A stretch of DNA of 11,447 nucleotides from contig JAGLQE010000064.1 of NCBI GenBank assembly GCA_023137005.1, forward strand, positions 1 through 11,447, written 5' to 3'. The position numbers were made by a program, and so were the translations under genes. Below the pieces are notes generated by a model. That model was not told the origin of the DNA. It was given only the letters and a program-made list of their open reading frames with translations, and searched no databases. Origin of the DNA: Thermoplasmata archaeon. GTDB taxonomy: Archaea > Thermoplasmatota > Thermoplasmata > SG8-5 > JAGLSY01. Shown in pieces: positions 1 to 5,343 of this stretch. Every line of letters begins with the position of its first letter. Positions within the stretch are counted from its first letter, which is position 1.

Positions 1-368
1 TAGAATGTTAGACAAAAATCATGCTCTCCCAGCAGGTCAATTACATTGTCCCACTCGATGAACTCATGATCGTCTATAAGATCCTCCTTGTTCAATCCTC
101 TTTCTTCCACTGCCTCTCTGACCGTCCTGATAACTCCGCCCAATTCTATGAAGTCTGCTAGCTCGTCCAGGTTATTTGGAAGACCCAGATCATTGGGATC
201 CTGCCCCTTGACCAGTATGTAAACACCATCGGACCTGAGGAATAATGTTACTTCGGCACCCCTGGCCAGCATCGCGTTCGCCAGCTGCACGGCCCCGAAT
301 CCATCATCCTGATGTCCATACGTTCCATGTACCAGCGATATCATTATTTTTTTGTTCAGTGTTGCCAT
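1..368 (-). CDS. DsrE/DsrF-like sulfur-relay family protein, 3' end at or just beyond window edge
   Basis: Reading leftwards from ATG at 368, an open frame of 122 codons reaches the edge and the next codon begins TA, so a stop may lie one base outside. The protein starts MATLNKKIMISLVHGTYGHQ and continues with a Rossmann-like DsrE fold: a small-residue helix (AVQLANAMLARGAEV), then strand and turn LFLRSDGV, the usual 'hydrophobic-DGV' signature. About 122 residues is a normal family length. A GGAGGG motif about 9 bases upstream of the ATG supports the start. The catalytic Cys region of sulfur-carrying DsrE/TusD proteins is replaced here by GGVIRTVREAVEERGL, with no Cys, so this looks like a DsrF/H (TusC/B)-type partner subunit. 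It lies 62 bp downstream of the middle DsrE gene and is probably cotranscribed. Family assignment is by recognition of the motif pattern; substrate is unknown. Confidence 0.75.
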   Translation of the reverse strand, partial: MATLNKKIMISLVHGTYGHQDDGFGAVQLANAMLARGAEVTLFLRSDGVYILVKGQDPNDLGLPNNLDELADFIELGGVIRTVREAVEERGLNKEDLIDDHEFIEWDNVIDLLGEHDFCLTF

Positions 369-399
369 ATCAGAATCCCTCCATTTTCATTTCGGGCTT

Positions 400-430
400 T
401 TGAATGCAATCGTTACTCTCTCGCATTCAA
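400..430. repeat. Perfect 8-bp inverted repeat in the DsrE-like operon
   Basis: TTGAATGC (400-407) and GCATTCAA (423-430) are perfect inverted copies separated by 15 bases. The right arm directly abuts the stop codon of the middle DsrE-like gene (431-433 on the plus strand). In the minus-strand transcript this would be an 8-bp hairpin with a 15-nt loop between the second and third genes. It could be an mRNA processing or stability element or an operator; there is no T run, so it is not an evident terminator. Confidence 0.5.
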
Positions 431-850
431 TCACCCCGTGAATGTCAATACTTTGTCGGATTCAGCCAACATATCCAGGAATCCGTACAATCCAGATATC
501 TCCACACCTGGGATGATATCGTCTTCGGTCAGGTCTCGGGCTTCCGAGCATCTGTGGCAGGCCTTCACGGTCACGCCTTTCTTGATCGCCCACCGGAGCC
601 ACTCTCCAGCATTGGAATATTCTTTCTCAGTTTTAATATGAGCCAGCCATGCCCCGTCCAGATAGAGGAATAGATTGACCTTGTACCCCATCTTCTTGGC
701 CTTGAGAGCGACATTGGTTGCCAGATCTGCATATTCAGATATATAAGGCCCTCTGAGCAGTAAGATGGTCAGGGTTTTGCCCATGTCCTTCTTTTTCTTT
801 TTTGGCCGTTCTGTTTTTGTTGCTGCTCCCATCCCACCCGTGTTCAGCAT
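431..850 (-). CDS. DsrE/TusD-like sulfur-relay protein with conserved Cys pair
   Basis: A DsrE-fold protein of 139 residues from ATG 850. The core begins MGKTLTILLLRGPY (about residues 23-36), followed by helix YADLATNVALKAKKMGYKV and the strand/turn LFLYLDGAW. The motif VKACHRCSEARDL places Cys98 and Cys101 where DsrE/TusD proteins carry their persulfide Cys, so this is the likely sulfur-carrying subunit of the three. The first 22 residues are an extra Lys-rich extension (KTERPKKKKK). The start at 850 is preferred over ATG 868 because GGTGAT, the 3' part of the archaeal Shine-Dalgarno, lies 3 bases upstream and the ATG overlaps the upstream stop by 7 nt, typical of translational coupling. 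A third ATG at 784 would remove the extension but has a poorly placed Shine-Dalgarno. The family is reasonably sure; the sulfur donor and acceptor are unknown. Confidence 0.8.
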   Translation of the reverse strand: MLNTGGMGAATKTERPKKKKKDMGKTLTILLLRGPYISEYADLATNVALKAKKMGYKVNLFLYLDGAWLAHIKTEKEYSNAGEWLRWAIKKGVTVKACHRCSEARDLTEDDIIPGVEISGLYGFLDMLAESDKVLTFTG

Positions 851-1203
851 ATTATCACCTTGTCCCATTTTTCCATGACCATGTTCACCAGGTCCTTGTA
901 GATGTCATCTATGAACTCGGCTCCTTCGATGACCTTGTCTCTGGGTAATCCGGCGGCACGGGCATGTTCATCACTGATATGCAGGCTTGCACCATCCTTT
1001 ACAAGCTGGTTCAGTTTATCAGAAACATCTCCCGCATTCTTAAGGCCATTCCACACCCCATCGGATAGAAGAAAGACCCCGACTTCTTGTCCTTTCCTCA
1101 GTGCTCCAACTCCCAGGTCCACAGCTTGCATCGCGCTACCGGTCATGATAGATGTCCTGGCAATGATGATCCCAAGGCTGTTATTTTTTTTATCTGGCTC
1201 CAA
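844..1203 (-). CDS. DsrE/DsrF/H-like protein lacking the catalytic Cys, TTG start
   Basis: First gene of the minus-strand trio, about 119 residues. After a short charged N-terminus it shows the DsrE fold: LGIIIARTS strand, SAMQAVDLGVGALRKGQEV helix, VFLLSDGVWNGL turn. The Cys region reads GASLHISDEHARAAGLP, so the sulfur-carrying Cys is absent; the only Cys is the C-terminal residue. I place the start at TTG 1203 because GGAGG (1211-1215) sits 7 bases upstream, and because the TATA-like element at 1259-1266 predicts a transcript start near 1235-1240, downstream of the alternative ATG at 1248. Using ATG 1248 would add 15 residues (MCLSYTQSNKIGGID) that do not resemble the family. Likely a structural partner of the Cys-containing subunit, as TusB/C are to TusD; this role is inferred. 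Confidence 0.75.
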   Translation of the reverse strand: MEPDKKNNSLGIIIARTSIMTGSAMQAVDLGVGALRKGQEVGVFLLSDGVWNGLKNAGDVSDKLNQLVKDGASLHISDEHARAAGLPRDKVIEGAEFIDDIYKDLVNMVMEKWDKVIIC

Positions 1204-1210
1204 ATCAATT

Positions 1211-1215
1211 CCTCC
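1211..1215 (-). promoter_or_regulatory. Shine-Dalgarno that decides the TTG start of the first DsrE-like gene
   Basis: On the minus strand the sequence is GGAGG, followed by AATTGAT (7 bases) and TTG at 1203. The upstream ATG at 1248 has no comparable motif. This is the main reason for choosing TTG. Confidence 0.6.
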
Positions 1216-1258
1216 AATTTTGTTTGATTGTGTATAAGATAGGCACATCCATGCACAC

Positions 1259-1266
1259 TATAAATA
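1259..1266 (-). promoter_or_regulatory. TATA-like promoter element for the DsrE-like operon
   Basis: The minus strand reads TATTTATA, preceded by an AT-rich stretch. With the usual archaeal distance of about 25 bases from box centre to transcription start, the start would fall near 1235-1240, giving a 5' UTR of about 35 nt to TTG 1203. Confidence 0.45.
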
Positions 1267-1280
1267 ATTAATCACTATTG

Positions 1281-1293
1281 TTAACTGTGTTAA
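1281..1293. promoter_or_regulatory. Palindromic site, candidate operator
   Basis: TTAAC-TGT-GTTAA is a perfect 5-3-5 inverted repeat in the divergent promoter region, upstream of the minus-strand TATA element. A second GTTAAC occurs at 1410-1415, just downstream of the plus-strand TATA element, where a bound repressor would block initiation. The sites are short and the region is AT-rich, so chance occurrence is possible. Confidence 0.3.
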
Positions 1294-1323
1294 TTAGAAA
1301 ATCAGAATAAAGGTGTCGCTTCG

Positions 1324-1399
1324 ATTATCAATTATGGTATTTCAAAGTCACAGCAAACCCTTGAAATGTAAATTCAATTATGAGGATACCATCGATAAT
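1324..1399. repeat. Nested imperfect inverted repeats in the divergent promoter region
   Basis: Three nested arm pairs share roughly one centre: ATTATC (1324-1329) with GATAAT (1394-1399), ATGGTAT (1334-1340) with ATACCAT (1386-1392), and ATTTCAA (1339-1345) with TTGAAAT (1361-1367). The element lies upstream of both predicted transcription starts, so it would act as DNA (operator or cruciform) rather than RNA. Apart from this, the GTTAAC sites and the two TATA elements, I see nothing in the 247-bp divergent region 1204-1450. Confidence 0.4.
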
Positions 1400-1406
1400 T
1401 TAAATA
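1399..1406 (+). promoter_or_regulatory. TATA-like promoter element for the heme operon
   Basis: TTTAAATA lies 44 bases upstream of the first heme gene. The predicted transcription start is near 1427-1430, leaving a short 5' UTR that contains the AAGGAG Shine-Dalgarno at 1437-1442. Confidence 0.5.
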
Positions 1407-1450
1407 ATAGTTAACATTGTGGTTGAATAGCAAGAAAAGGAGAATATCAA

Positions 1451-2452
1451 ATGCTGGCCTCATGGAATGTCACCAATGAATGCAATCTGTTTTGTGAGCA
1501 TTGCTACCGCGATGCTGGGAAAGAACATGTGAATGAACTGACCACCCAGGAGGGTAAGGATCTCCTGACAGAGATAGCCAAGGCAGGCTTCCGCCTGATG
1601 GTGTTCTCTGGGGGAGAGCCCTTCATGAGAAAGGATATCCTTGAGCTTACCGAACACGCTGTGTCCGTAGGACTGAGGCCGGTTTATGGCTCGAATGGAA
1701 CTTTGCTGACCAGGGAAATGATAAGGAAGGTGAAGAAGGCCGGAGGAAGCTCCGTGGCAATATCACTTCACATGGTGGATAAGGATAAACTGGACGAGTT
1801 TTGCGGAATGCCAGGCACATATGAGAAATCCATCCAGGCCATGAGGAACTGCAAAGAAGAAGGCTTCGATTTCCAGGTCAATACCACTGCTTTCACAAGG
1901 AACATTGACGAGATCGAGAAAATATGCGAATTGGCCAAGGAAATGGGAGCCAAATCCCATCATGTACTATTCCTGGTACCCACTGGCCGTGGTGAGGATA
2001 TGGAAGAGGAATCACTCAGGGAAAAGAATTACGAACTTTTGATCAGCAGGCTCTTGAAGAAGAGGGAGGAGTTGAATTTCGATATCAAGCCAACATGCGC
2101 GCCTCAGTTCATGAGGATCGCTGCTCAGAAGGGGCAGGATATGGGTCGGTATACCAGGGGTTGCCTGGCCGGGATAAGCTATTGTTCCATCGTGCCCAAT
2201 GGAGATGTCTGGCCATGCCCCTACCTTCCGATGAAGGTTGGAAATGTTAGGGAAACACCCTTCTCCGAGATATGGAAGAACAGTGAAGTGTTCAATAATA
2301 TGAGATCCTTGGAATACACTGGCCATTGTGGAAAATGCAAATACAAGGAGATATGCGGTGGTTGCAGGGCGAGAGCCCATATTTATTACGGTAACTATAT
2401 GGCACATGAGCCATGGTGTGCTTATGGTAGGGGCCTGGATAAGAATGAATGA
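1451..2452 (+). CDS. ahbD: Heme b synthase, radical SAM SPASM-type enzyme AhbD
   Basis: AhbD catalyses the last step of the siroheme-dependent pathway: oxidative decarboxylation of the two propionates of Fe-coproporphyrin III to vinyls, giving heme b. The 333-residue protein has the radical SAM motif CNLFCEHC (Cys11, Cys15, Cys18) very near the N-terminus, preceded by the strand SWNVTNE, and the SAM-binding GGEP at 54-57. The C-terminal part is rich in Cys (216, 238, 245, 256, 293, 296, 302, 305, 323), including CGKCKYKEICGGC, consistent with an auxiliary [4Fe-4S] cluster. Start ATG 1451 has AAGGAG 8 bases upstream and no in-frame alternative before a stop at 1424. It heads the operon. I separate it from AhbC because the last gene carries the AhbC-specific ends and because this length fits AhbD. 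NirJ2-like naming is an alternative. Confidence 0.88.
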   Translation: MLASWNVTNECNLFCEHCYRDAGKEHVNELTTQEGKDLLTEIAKAGFRLMVFSGGEPFMRKDILELTEHAVSVGLRPVYGSNGTLLTREMIRKVKKAGGSSVAISLHMVDKDKLDEFCGMPGTYEKSIQAMRNCKEEGFDFQVNTTAFTRNIDEIEKICELAKEMGAKSHHVLFLVPTGRGEDMEEESLREKNYELLISRLLKKREELNFDIKPTCAPQFMRIAAQKGQDMGRYTRGCLAGISYCSIVPNGDVWPCPYLPMKVGNVRETPFSEIWKNSEVFNNMRSLEYTGHCGKCKYKEICGGCRARAHIYYGNYMAHEPWCAYGRGLDKNE

Positions 2453-2897
2453 TATGACCATCCTCGAACAGCAGATACTGAATGAACTTCAGAAAGGCAT
2501 AGAGCCAGTGCCTCGTCCATTTCAGAGGATCGCTAATAAGCTATCCTGCACCGAGGAAGATGTATTGGCCGCCATCAATGACCTTAAGGAGAAGGGTCTG
2601 ATCAGGAAGTTCGGGGCCATCATCGCGCCCAAGAAGATGGGCTATGTCTCCACACTGGCCGCCATGAACGTACCCGATGATGAGGTCGATAGGGTAAGCC
2701 AGATGATCAATTCATATCACGGGGTCACTCATAATTATCTTAGAGATGGAGAGCCAAATCTCTGGTTCACCATGATCGAGAAGGATGATGAGATACTTGA
2801 AAGGAACCTGAGCCAGATAATTGAAAGAACCGGTTTGAAGATAATAAAATTGCCAGCAACCCGGACCTACAAGATAGGTGTTAGATTTGATATCTGA
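2445..2897 (+). CDS. ahbA: Siroheme decarboxylase subunit, Lrp/AsnC-like (AhbA-like)
   Basis: AhbA and AhbB together decarboxylate siroheme at C12 and C18 to 12,18-didecarboxysiroheme. This 150-residue protein has a winged-helix N-terminus (about residues 6-62, RPFQRIANKL..EEDVLAAINDLKEKGLIRKFGAII) and an AsnC-like ligand domain with GVTHNYLRDGEPNLWFTMI (93-111) and a C-terminal LPATRTYKIGVRFDI. The H-N-Y-x-R and NLWFT pattern is shared with NirD/L/G/H and AhbA. Start: ATG 2445 overlaps the ahbD stop by 8 nt; ATG 2454, one base after that stop, is a good alternative (MTILEQQILNELQ). Neither has a strong Shine-Dalgarno, so translation probably depends on coupling to ahbD. It overlaps the next gene. 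Family assignment is strong; A versus B is less certain. Confidence 0.8.
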   Translation: MNDMTILEQQILNELQKGIEPVPRPFQRIANKLSCTEEDVLAAINDLKEKGLIRKFGAIIAPKKMGYVSTLAAMNVPDDEVDRVSQMINSYHGVTHNYLRDGEPNLWFTMIEKDDEILERNLSQIIERTGLKIIKLPATRTYKIGVRFDI

Positions 2898-3375
2898 AAT
2901 AGAGAAAAGGATAATATTCGAGATCCAGGACATGCCTCTGGACACAGCCCCCTTCAGAGTGATCGCTGAGAAACTGGATATACCCGATGATGAGGTATTG
3001 AGGATATGCCAAAGCCTGATGGACAAAGGCATAATTCGGAGGATCGCGCCCTCCATCGCTCACAGGAATATGGGATTCTCTGCCAATGCGATGACAGCGG
3101 CCAGCATTCCGGATGAGGACATTGACGAGGTCGGTATGGCGGTTGCGGGCGAGGACGATGTCACCCATTGCTATTCACGGGAAGGTTGGGATCACAATCT
3201 CTTCTTCATGGTGCATGGCCAGACACGTGAGGAATCCATCAGCAAGGTGACTGACATTGCTGGTAAGCATGGTTTCTCTGATTATGATATTTACTTCTCC
3301 ATCACTGAATTGAAAAAAACCTCTTTCAGGTTGAGAGAGGAAGACCTGGTTGGGAACATGGAGGCCGGACAATGA
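2887..3375 (+). CDS. ahbB: Siroheme decarboxylase subunit, Lrp/AsnC-like (AhbB-like)
   Basis: Partner of the preceding subunit; AhbA/B act as a heterodimer. About 162 residues: winged helix (residues 5-57, FRVIAEKLDIPDDEVLRICQ through GIIRRIAPSI), then the AsnC-like domain with AHRNMGF and the motif VTHCYSREGWDHNLFFMVHG (92-111). The HCY...W..NL..MVH pattern fits the beta-type subunit. Start: TTG 2887 is preferred because AGGTG at 2876-2880 lies 6 bases upstream and the protein then begins MISEIEKRIIFEIQ, matching family N-termini; GTG 2878 is possible but has no Shine-Dalgarno. The start lies inside the end of ahbA (11-nt overlap). The two subunits resemble each other, as expected for an ancient duplication. 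Whether the helix-turn-helix still binds DNA cannot be seen. Confidence 0.8.
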   Translation: MISEIEKRIIFEIQDMPLDTAPFRVIAEKLDIPDDEVLRICQSLMDKGIIRRIAPSIAHRNMGFSANAMTAASIPDEDIDEVGMAVAGEDDVTHCYSREGWDHNLFFMVHGQTREESISKVTDIAGKHGFSDYDIYFSITELKKTSFRLREEDLVGNMEAGQ

Positions 3376-3992
3376 AAATGCCAGTGGTTCTCAATATAGA
3401 CGGGCCAGTGATAATTTTCGGTGGTGGCAATATCGGCCAGAGGAAGGTGGAATATGCCTCCAAATTCACTGATGATATCACTGTTATTTCAAAGGAAGCA
3501 CTGCCCATGCCCGATCATGTAAGGATCAAGCTGGCCGAGGTGGATGATACAAATATTTCGGAACATATACCGGATAATACAGCTCTTGTGATATCCGCCC
3601 TTCCAGATAGGGAGCTGAACAAGGCCATCGCGAAGGAATGCCTGGGAAGAGGCATCCTCATCAATGTGGTGGATGACCAGGAATTGTCAAATATCTTCTT
3701 CTCGGCCATATCCAAGGCTGGAGATGTCACGATCTCCATATCCACATCTGGCAGATCGCCATTCCTCGCCCGGAAGTTGAGGGAAGAAATGGATGGCTGG
3801 GTCATTGGGAAGGATATGTGGCTGGAGATATTATCGCCTTTCAGATCCCGGATAAGCGGGATAGATGAGAAGAACCGCATATTCGAGGCCATGTTCGCCG
3901 ATAGCCAGCTGAAGGAACTGGTGGAGAGTGGTAAGTTGGAAGAGGCAGAGAAAAGAGCTCAGGAGGTCTTCGATGTACATTGCCAGCATTAA
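3372..3992 (+). CDS. Precorrin-2 dehydrogenase, CysG_B/Met8/SirC family
   Basis: NAD-dependent oxidation of precorrin-2 to sirohydrochlorin, the branch to siroheme. The 206-residue protein has the Rossmann motif GGGNIGQRKV (17-26), NVVDD (98-102) and ISISTSGRSPFLARKLREEM (about 121-140), all typical of the CysG N-terminal half and SirC. A helical C-terminal domain follows. The usual Cys-Asn-Phe after NVVDD is replaced by LSNIFF. Some family members (Met8p, CysG) also insert iron; others (SirC) do not, and sequence alone does not settle which type this is. That matters because no other chelatase is encoded here. ATG 3372 overlaps the previous stop as ATGA, with GGAGG (3360-3364) 7 bases upstream. 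ATG 3378 is an alternative. Its 3' end overlaps hemA by 20 nt. Confidence 0.85.
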   Translation: MKMPVVLNIDGPVIIFGGGNIGQRKVEYASKFTDDITVISKEALPMPDHVRIKLAEVDDTNISEHIPDNTALVISALPDRELNKAIAKECLGRGILINVVDDQELSNIFFSAISKAGDVTISISTSGRSPFLARKLREEMDGWVIGKDMWLEILSPFRSRISGIDEKNRIFEAMFADSQLKELVESGKLEEAEKRAQEVFDVHCQH

Positions 3993-5343
3993 ATCCACCT
4001 TCAAGACCACCCCACAAGATATCCTGGATAGGCTTCATGTTCCTGAATCCAAATTGGGAGAATTCTACGATCAATTACTATCATCAGACAATATTTCCGA
4101 GGCCGTGGTCGTTCAGACCTGCAACAGGTTCGAGATCTATTATTCGGGAGATGATGAGGGAGATGCAAAGGCCTGGCTCAGGAAGTTCATGATGGATCGC
4201 TACGGTGCTGGCATATCCGAACATCTCATCTCAGAGAGGTATCTACAGACCCTGGAACACCTCTTCAGGGTGGTGTCCTCCATAGACAGCCTGATAGTGG
4301 GTGAGAATCAGATACTGGCCCAGGCCAAGGAGGCTCTTGATCTCGCGTCCCGTAGCAATTATGCCGGAAGGGTCCTATCTCCCATATTCCAAAGGGCTTT
4401 GTTCATTGGCAAACGAGTTAGAACAGAGACCGATATCTCCAAGGGCAAGATATCTATTTCATCGGCCGCGGTAGATCTGGCAAATAAGCACAATTTCCTG
4501 TCTGGAAAGAAAGTGATGATAATCGGGACCGGCAATATGGCCTCGCTTCTGGCTGATTATATCTGCCATTTCTCATTGGAGAGCATCATAGTGGTTGGCC
4601 GAACCCCCGAGAACATACAGGCCTTTTGCACTAAATATTCCACTACCCAGGTTCCTTTTTCAGAGGCAAAAGAGGCCATGAAGGATATTGACGTGATATT
4701 CTCGGCCACCTCCTGCCCCCATGTCCTGATCACCAGGTCAATGGTGGCCAGCGCAACCATTGACAGAAACACCCCATTGACGATCATCGATATTGCAGTG
4801 CCAGCTGACATTGATCCCATGGTCAAGGAGCTGGAGAATGTCCAGTATTTCTCCATACAGGATCTGAAGGAGATATCAGAGAAGAACAAGGAATCCAGAT
4901 CTGAAGAGATAGTGAAGGGCGAGAAGATAATCGAGGCCGAGCTGGTCAGGTTCAAGATGAAGCTGGAGAACCTGCATATAGAAACTTTCCTTTCCAGCCT
5001 CAATCAATACACGGAGGAGATAAGGATCAAGGAGCTGAAACGTTCCCTCAATATGCTGGATGCACAGGATCCAAAGACAGAGGAGATAATGGACAATCTT
5101 TCCAGAAGTCTTATGAAGAAGCTGATGCATAACTTCCTCTTACATATCAAGGACAATCCACAGAGCCAGACCCAATTGGAGAATTTCACCCAGGTCTTCA
5201 CGGGCAATGGGAATTCGTCAGAGTCTGGAGGATATCCGGGTGGACACCCTGGCGGGCATCCCGGAGGCCACCCCCACCACATGAGCAAGGGTAAAATGGC
5301 CAGTAAGGAAGATGAAAAGGAGAATGATGAAGATGTATCCTAA
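3973..5343 (+). CDS. hemA: Glutamyl-tRNA reductase with His-Pro-Gly-Gly tail
   Basis: NADPH-dependent reduction of glutamyl-tRNA(Glu) to glutamate-1-semialdehyde, the committed step of C5 tetrapyrrole synthesis. 456 residues. The catalytic domain has VVQTCNRFEIY with nucleophile Cys50 and the SSIDSLIVGENQIL signature (102-115). The NADPH domain has IIGTGNM (183-189). A helical dimerisation domain follows to about residue 410. The end is unusual: residues 419-436 are GGYPGGHPGGHPGGHPHH with five His, then an acidic/Lys tail. I know of no such tail in standard HemA. Start ATG 3973 has AGGAGG at 3961-3966, 6 bases upstream; the longer frame from 3928 would add 15 residues lying within the previous gene and lacks this spacing. 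It overlaps the preceding gene by 20 nt and the hemB start by 11 nt. Confidence 0.95.
   Translation: MYIASIKSTFKTTPQDILDRLHVPESKLGEFYDQLLSSDNISEAVVVQTCNRFEIYYSGDDEGDAKAWLRKFMMDRYGAGISEHLISERYLQTLEHLFRVVSSIDSLIVGENQILAQAKEALDLASRSNYAGRVLSPIFQRALFIGKRVRTETDISKGKISISSAAVDLANKHNFLSGKKVMIIGTGNMASLLADYICHFSLESIIVVGRTPENIQAFCTKYSTTQVPFSEAKEAMKDIDVIFSATSCPHVLITRSMVASATIDRNTPLTIIDIAVPADIDPMVKELENVQYFSIQDLKEISEKNKESRSEEIVKGEKIIEAELVRFKMKLENLHIETFLSSLNQYTEEIRIKELKRSLNMLDAQDPKTEEIMDNLSRSLMKKLMHNFLLHIKDNPQSQTQLENFTQVFTGNGNSSESGGYPGGHPGGHPGGHPHHMSKGKMASKEDEKENDEDVS

Noticed and set aside
312..641. Plus-strand open frames opposite the DsrE-like genes
   Set aside because: Low-complexity, unlike any family I know, no Shine-Dalgarno, and antisense to well-supported DsrE-fold genes with proper starts. 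The same applies to 902-1237 and other antisense frames across the heme operon.
2328..2444. Longer start for the AhbA-like gene at 2328
   Set aside because: This would overlap the conserved Cys-rich end of AhbD by over 120 bases and adds residues unrelated to the family.
3928..3972. Longer HemA start at 3928
   Set aside because: The added residues are the shifted reading of the preceding gene; the AGGAGG at 3961-3966 and family N-terminus point to 3973.
5239..5274. The GGHP-coding stretch as a DNA tandem repeat or mobile insertion
   Set aside because: The units differ at most third positions and lie in frame within hemA; a protein-level repeat is the better explanation.
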